64,000 nt of DNA from the NCBI GenBank assembly GCA_028280065.1, contig JANQMN010000033.1:22777-86776 (forward strand), given 5' to 3'. Below are positions 60,091-64,000 of the stretch, in pieces. A model generated the notes under the pieces. It saw only the letters and a list, made by a program, of their open reading frames with translations, did no database searches and was not told the DNA's origin. Position numbers and translations under genes: made by a program. Numbering within the stretch: the stretch's first letter is position 1; each line of letters starts with the position of its first letter. This stretch comes from Hahella sp. (GTDB lineage Bacteria > Pseudomonadota > Gammaproteobacteria > Pseudomonadales > Oleiphilaceae).

Positions 60091-60682
60091 CCTAATCAGC
60101 GTTTCGCAACTCAGTGAGGAAATCCGTCACTGTCGCGCCTGCGAAGAGCATCTGGACCCCAATCCGGTCGTCCGGCTCAGCAGTCAGGCCAAACTGCTGA
60201 TTATCGGCCAGGCACCCGGCACGAAAGTTCACGCCACCGGCATTCCCTGGAACGACCCCAGCGGTGACAGGTTACGAAGTTGGCTGGGACTTAACCGGGA
60301 GCAATTTTACGACACCAGGCAAATCGCCATAATGCCGATGGGTTTCTGTTACCCCGGCAAAGGCAAAAGCGGCGATCTGCCGCCGAGAAAAGAGTGTGCG
60401 GAACTCTGGCATGGCAAGGCGCTGCGTCTGATGCCGAACGTCGCCACGACCTTGCTGATTGGACAGTACGCCCAACAAGCCTATCTGCATGCGCCAGGCA
60501 AAACCCTCAGTGAGAATGTCAGCAACTGGCAACAGTACTTTCCGCAATACATACCACTGCCACATCCTTCTCCGCGCAATCAGCTCTGGTTAAAACAAAG
60601 GCCCTGGTTTGAAGCCGATTTGGTACCACAAATACGCCGCTTCGTGCATCAATTACTTGAACCAAGCCTACCGCAGGGGTAA
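60068..60682 (+). CDS. uracil-DNA glycosylase family protein
   Basis: 204 residues. CRACEEHLDPNPVVRLS, LLIIGQAPGTKVHATGIPWN and PLPHPSPRN are the water-activating and minor-groove loops of the UDG superfamily; SGDRLRSWLGLNREQFYDT and AIMPMGFCYPGKGKSGDLPP are typical of this subgroup. The motif A GQAPG(T) is unlike the GQDPYH of Ung, so it is not classical Ung; activity may be on other lesions or absent. Overlaps DUF1289. Confidence 0.85.
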   Translation: MTSKPESNLISVSQLSEEIRHCRACEEHLDPNPVVRLSSQAKLLIIGQAPGTKVHATGIPWNDPSGDRLRSWLGLNREQFYDTRQIAIMPMGFCYPGKGKSGDLPPRKECAELWHGKALRLMPNVATTLLIGQYAQQAYLHAPGKTLSENVSNWQQYFPQYIPLPHPSPRNQLWLKQRPWFEADLVPQIRRFVHQLLEPSLPQG

Positions 60683-60711
60683 AGAGTCCGCCTGCCTATG
60701 AAGTTCCGCAG

Positions 60712-61056
60712 CTAAAGTTCCGCATGATAGGTTTCAATCAGTTGATCGAACAACGCCAGTAAGTTTAGCAATTCACGCATGGCAACCAGATCATCCTTGT
60801 AAACTTCTTCCGCCATCACTGCAATGCCGCTGGCCTGCGGCAAAAGCGCTTGGGTTTCCACAATCGTTTTCATACGCTCGATAAAAATGAATTGGAGCCA
60901 TTGGTGAAATTCCAGGGTATCGATACAAAATGGCTTATCACTCAGCAGCAGATGAGGCGGAGGTGGCGAAGACTGCCACAGGGATCGGCGGCGCAGCTCC
61001 TTCTCCAAACCAAGTAAAATATCGGCCACCTGCCGATTGGCGTCATTTCGATTCAA
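60712..61056 (-). CDS. yqcC: YqcC-family protein
   Basis: 114 residues. ADILLGLEKELRRRSLWQ, PFCIDTLEFHQWLQFIFIER and LLPQASGIAVMAEEVYK are the YqcC signatures, a small cytoplasmic helical protein of unknown function that often sits near truC in enterics. Here it follows the ParA gene (52 bases) and is convergent with the glycosylase-like gene. Confidence 0.87.
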   Translation of the reverse strand: MNRNDANRQVADILLGLEKELRRRSLWQSSPPPPHLLLSDKPFCIDTLEFHQWLQFIFIERMKTIVETQALLPQASGIAVMAEEVYKDDLVAMRELLNLLALFDQLIETYHAEL

Positions 61057-61108
61057 CCTTTCACCCCAGTCTATTGCTTAGCAAAATCAGCGTTTCAAAG
61101 TGCCGGAC

Positions 61109-61897
61109 TTATGCTTCCGAAGTTACCGGCTCACCGCGCAGATGGGCATGCAATTTAAGGAACTGCTCTGTCAACGGGTGTTTTCGGGCAAAATGCACCA
61201 AAGGCTCATGGGCCTGGTGAGATTCTTTCATCTTGACCGAAGAGTTCAACTGAACGGGCAGAACCGGCAATCCTTCCTCCAGGAGTTCACCGATAATCTT
61301 GCGCGGTAAAGTAGCCCTCGGCTGAAACTGATTGGCGAGAATACCTTCGATTTCCAAATCCTGATTGTGGTCCTGTTGTAACTCCTGAATTTCTCCGAGG
61401 ATGGTATACAGCGCCTGGCGGGAGAAATCGTCGCAATCGAAAGGTATCAAGCAACGATGGGCGGCTATTAGCGCAGAACGGGTGTAAAAGTTCAAAGCCG
61501 GGGCGGTATCGATATAGATGCAATCAAACGAACCCTCCAAATCGACCAGGGCATCGCGCAGCTTGTATATCTTATGGCGTGCTTCCAGTTTGCGTTCGAT
61601 ATAGTCCAGTTCCGGATTGGCCGGCATCACGAATAGGCTTGGAAACCGCGTCGCATGAATAAAATCTTCGGTCTTTTTGGTAAAAATATTGAAAGCCAGC
61701 GTTTGCTCGAAAAAATCCGCCGCCGTATCGCGCAATTCCTGTGGATTTTTTGCCAGCAGATACAAGCTTGAATTACCCTGCGGATCAAGATCGACCAGCA
61801 GCGTCTTTAAACCCTCGCTGGCGCTGATGGCAGCCAGATTGCAGGCAATGCTGGACTTCCCCACACCACCTTTCTGATTAAAAATTACTCTGCGCAT
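61109..61897 (-). CDS. ParA-family ATPase
   Basis: 262 residues from ATG 61897 (GGGGA upstream). The deviant Walker A is FNQKGGVGKSSIACNLAA, Walker A' TLLVDLDPQGNSSLYL, Walker B YIDTAPALNF. It lacks an N-terminal helix-turn-helix and has no ParB or parS beside it, so it is an orphan of the chromosome-encoded ParA/MinD group that positions protein complexes or arrays. The partner is not evident. Confidence 0.9.
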   Translation of the reverse strand: MRRVIFNQKGGVGKSSIACNLAAISASEGLKTLLVDLDPQGNSSLYLLAKNPQELRDTAADFFEQTLAFNIFTKKTEDFIHATRFPSLFVMPANPELDYIERKLEARHKIYKLRDALVDLEGSFDCIYIDTAPALNFYTRSALIAAHRCLIPFDCDDFSRQALYTILGEIQELQQDHNQDLEIEGILANQFQPRATLPRKIIGELLEEGLPVLPVQLNSSVKMKESHQAHEPLVHFARKHPLTEQFLKLHAHLRGEPVTSEA

Positions 61898-62063
61898 AGC
61901 TTTCCCCAAAAATTATTGTTTTAACTCGGCTTATGTCGTTCGGATAGTCAGAATTGTTTTTTTGCAGTGTGCGTAAACGGCCATTCCGGGCAGTCTGGAA
62001 TTGATTTTAACGATCTGACGCCAGAAAGCCACCATCTATTTGGCGATACCAACGAATACCGAA

Positions 62064-62774
62064 TCACCAGCCGAAGCACGCCTTTATAAAAGGAATGGTT
62101 ATACCCCGTTTTTCAGCCAAAGAACGCCGCTCCAATTGGTATAACAGTTCGGTAAGGCTGCTGAGATCCCGGGGAGAGCGCTTGATCAGGTAGCGTTGCA
62201 CCTCCTCTCTCAGTTCCAGGCCAAAGTGATCCGCCTGTTGTTTCAGCACTCGTAAACGTAACTCTTCGCTGAGTTCCGGCAGTCGTAAGACGACTCCCCA
62301 GCCTAAGCGCGACTGCAGGTCAGGCAAACCAAAGGAGATGGCGGAAGGCACTTGATGCGCCGCCACCAACCATTTGCACTTCGTTGCCTGGCAGCGATTA
62401 AACAAATGGAACAGAGCTACCTGCCAATCCGTATGACCCCGGACGAGTTCGATATTGTCGATACACAACAACTGGTGATTTTCCATCCCGTCAAGTACTT
62501 CCGGCGGATGCTGCACCAATTCATCCATCGTCAGATACTGCCCGTGGCCATCGCCGGCGTTTTGCGCTGCGGCGAGTAACAGGTGGGTTTTTCCGGTTGC
62601 CTTGGGTCCGGCTAGGTATAAAAGCAGTTCGTTGGCGTGATCGAGAAATTTCCGGATCGCCAGCACCAGATGGCTGTTGCCTGGCTCGACAAAATTTTCC
62701 AGGCTTTTTTCCGGCTGGCCGGTCAAACGCAACGCCAATTGCGAAAAAACAGGTGGGTTGAACTCTGTTGACAT
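62064..62774 (-). CDS. hda: DnaA regulatory inactivator Hda
   Basis: Stimulates hydrolysis of DnaA-ATP after initiation when bound to the sliding clamp. 236 residues. The N-terminal clamp-binding motif is QLALRL (12-17). The AAA+ core has Walker A GPKATGKTHLLLAAA (about 56-70), LLCIDNIELV and LPDLQSRLGWGVVLRLPELS with the arginine-finger region. It ends in YLIKRSPRDLSSLTELLYQL. It lies 11 bases after the CDP-alcohol phosphatidyltransferase gene, the usual context. Confidence 0.95.
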   Translation of the reverse strand: MSTEFNPPVFSQLALRLTGQPEKSLENFVEPGNSHLVLAIRKFLDHANELLLYLAGPKATGKTHLLLAAAQNAGDGHGQYLTMDELVQHPPEVLDGMENHQLLCIDNIELVRGHTDWQVALFHLFNRCQATKCKWLVAAHQVPSAISFGLPDLQSRLGWGVVLRLPELSEELRLRVLKQQADHFGLELREEVQRYLIKRSPRDLSSLTELLYQLERRSLAEKRGITIPFIKACFGW

Positions 62775-62785
62775 TTCCGGTTTTC

Positions 62786-63355
62786 CTATCCCTGGTTTTT
62801 CTGTTTCAGCGCCAGCCAGAACTTATGCCCCCAAACCGCCACGTAGTGGCCGCCACTGATTAAGCTGGTTAAAGCGACCAGCCACAATCCCCAAGGTACC
62901 GCCCAGGAGGGCATTGACAATCCAGCCTGTGTCAGGATCACGACCAGTGCATAGGTAATCTGGGTAAAGGTGCTGAGCTTACCCCAGATGCTGGGTTGCA
63001 TGGTATAGGCGCCGATCACCATGTGAAAGGAAAGCGCCCCGGTTAGGATCAACAAGTCTCTGCCGAACACGACCACTAACAGCCACAGCGGCAGCAGGCC
63101 GTTATAGGTCAGGACAATATAGACCGCTACCAGCAGTGCCTTATCGGCAAGCGGATCGCAGATAGCGCCGAAGCGGCTAAACCAACGGAAAGCCCTGGCG
63201 AGAAAGCCGTCCAATGCATCGGATATTCCCGCCACCAGAAACAGCCAAAGCGCCTGGGAATAGGATTCCTTGGCAAGCAAATAAACGATGGGTCCCACCA
63301 GCAAAATTCGCAGGACGGTGATCGCATTTGGCAGTTGATGCCAGGGGATTGTCAA
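62786..63355 (-). CDS. CDP-alcohol phosphatidyltransferase
   Basis: 189-residue membrane enzyme of phospholipid synthesis. The full family motif is present: D46, D49, G50, A53/R54, G63, D67 and D71 (in SDALDGFLARAF and GAICDPLADK). Four to five further helices follow. It resembles PgsA (phosphatidylglycerophosphate synthase), but this hda-linked paralogue is usually distinct from the uvrC-linked pgsA; the acceptor is not certain. Confidence 0.9.
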   Translation of the reverse strand: MTIPWHQLPNAITVLRILLVGPIVYLLAKESYSQALWLFLVAGISDALDGFLARAFRWFSRFGAICDPLADKALLVAVYIVLTYNGLLPLWLLVVVFGRDLLILTGALSFHMVIGAYTMQPSIWGKLSTFTQITYALVVILTQAGLSMPSWAVPWGLWLVALTSLISGGHYVAVWGHKFWLALKQKNQG

Positions 63356-63443
63356 AGTACCCTCGTATTTGCCAGTTTAAAACAGCTTTGCTTGTTCCAA
63401 AACAGCCCCGATGTACCAGCCTAAGCTTGATGTCGCCGGACAG

Positions 63444-63998
63444 TCAGGGTTGCCACCGGTAATAGAGCAGATTTCCCTCCTCAGTCACAGGATCGGTCGC
63501 GATACTGGGGGAGATTTTGTCATGTAATGCCAGATACTCTATTAATTGTTCTTTGTAACCATTCAATTCTATTGCAAATCGCACCCGACCAGGCGTTACT
63601 TTAACAGGAGCGGCGGTTCGAACGGGCGCCAGACTTTGCAATACCCTTGACACGTCTACATAATCTTTAAAAGTCTGCACGTTGGCAACGTCCAGCTGCA
63701 GCGTATCCTGTAACTCGGAACTGACGCGCACCGCGTAGATATCCGCCAACGATACGGCAATAGCAGTTACCAGTTGATCCGCCCAGGATTTTTGACTCAA
63801 ACTTTCTATTTCGCCCTGATTCACCAACTCTCCGTTGATTCGCAACTGCCACAACGACTTGAAGCGCTGCGCTGAATCGCGATAGAGCCGCACCATGGCA
63901 ACGGCATCGCTATTGTAGCGAGCAGTGGCCAACTCAACCGGTTCGGAGAAAAAGCCCCATAAATCCGAGACATTCAGATTCCCGGCATCCTCCAGGTC
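63444..63998 (-). CDS. DUF2066 protein, 3' part
   Basis: The frame is open from the window end (first codons read DLEDAGNLNVSDLWGFFSEP) to the stop at 63444, about 184 codons. WQLRINGELVNQGEIES, LADIYAVRVSSELQDTLQLD and DYVDVSRVLQSLAPVRTAAP are the central and late DUF2066 parts. The N-terminus with its expected signal peptide is off the window. DUF2066 genes regularly lie between purM and the CDP-alcohol phosphatidyltransferase/hda pair. Function unknown. Confidence 0.82.
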   Translation of the reverse strand, partial: DLEDAGNLNVSDLWGFFSEPVELATARYNSDAVAMVRLYRDSAQRFKSLWQLRINGELVNQGEIESLSQKSWADQLVTAIAVSLADIYAVRVSSELQDTLQLDVANVQTFKDYVDVSRVLQSLAPVRTAAPVKVTPGRVRFAIELNGYKEQLIEYLALHDKISPSIATDPVTEEGNLLYYRWQP

Positions 63999-64000
63999 CA

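Overview
The window reads as chromosome of a free-living, probably aquatic, Gammaproteobacterium close to the Pseudomonadales/Oceanospirillales. The evidence is a long block in the order known from pseudomonads: rpoS, nlpD, pcm, surE, truD, ispF, ispD, ftsB, eno, kdsA, pyrG, tilS, accA, dnaE. Family-level cues agree: RoxA/YcfD, YqcC, Hda with a CDP-alcohol phosphatidyltransferase and DUF2066, PurT, and a class II DAHP synthase. The genus cannot be fixed from sequence reading alone. No rRNA, tRNA, CRISPR array or intact insertion sequence was seen.

Layout. (1) 1-3070, plus strand: the 3' part of roxA, a GNAT acetyltransferase and an alpha/beta hydrolase, meeting a chalcone-isomerase-like exported protein at a shared terminator. 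(2) 3089-21281, minus strand: the housekeeping block for stress sigma factor, cell-wall and polyprenyl-carrier work, isoprenoids, division, glycolysis, KDO, CTP, tRNA-Ile2 lysidine, fatty acids and replication. (3) 21406-26446: a TlpA-like lipoprotein, then plus-strand ArsC-like reductase, DUF2069 protein, an orphan GspE-type ATPase, a LolA-like exported protein and a YigZ protein. (4) 26646-38527: a type VI secretion (T6SS) accessory island. A plus-strand adaptor module (DUF6484, DUF4150/PAAR-like, DUF2169, TIGR02270) faces a minus-strand operon of VgrG, a ketosynthase-fold protein without catalytic residues, an AHH-type nuclease and two candidate immunity genes. A transglutaminase-like gene, an AraC regulator and a gutted REC-GGDEF gene lie between them, and hcp follows. 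The structural T6SS genes are not in the window.

(5) 38556-45329: YbaK deacylase, class II DAHP synthase, YHS-domain protein, about 900 bp without genes but with an inverted repeat, a chemoreceptor, a DoxX protein, a truncated carboxymuconolactone-decarboxylase gene and its divergent AraC regulator. (6) 45422-50145: a GGDEF-EAL protein with an intact EAL motif, a DUF3108 protein and purT. (7) 50391-55236: a very acidic 1161-residue DUF4214/RTX-type protein probably exported by a type I system, and an orphan E1-like (ThiF) protein. (8) 55586-63998: a DUF1631/PilZ-like protein, divergent from an aspartic protease-nadC-DUF1289-uracil-glycosylase-like cluster, then minus-strand YqcC, ParA, Hda, CDP-alcohol phosphatidyltransferase and a DUF2066 gene cut by the window end.

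The most novel-looking item is the VgrG operon, where a dead ketosynthase fold sits between VgrG and a nuclease effector as if it were a loading factor. Two gene fossils, a tandem duplication across the ftsB start codon and a nested four-half-site dyad between popT and nlpD are also worth checking.
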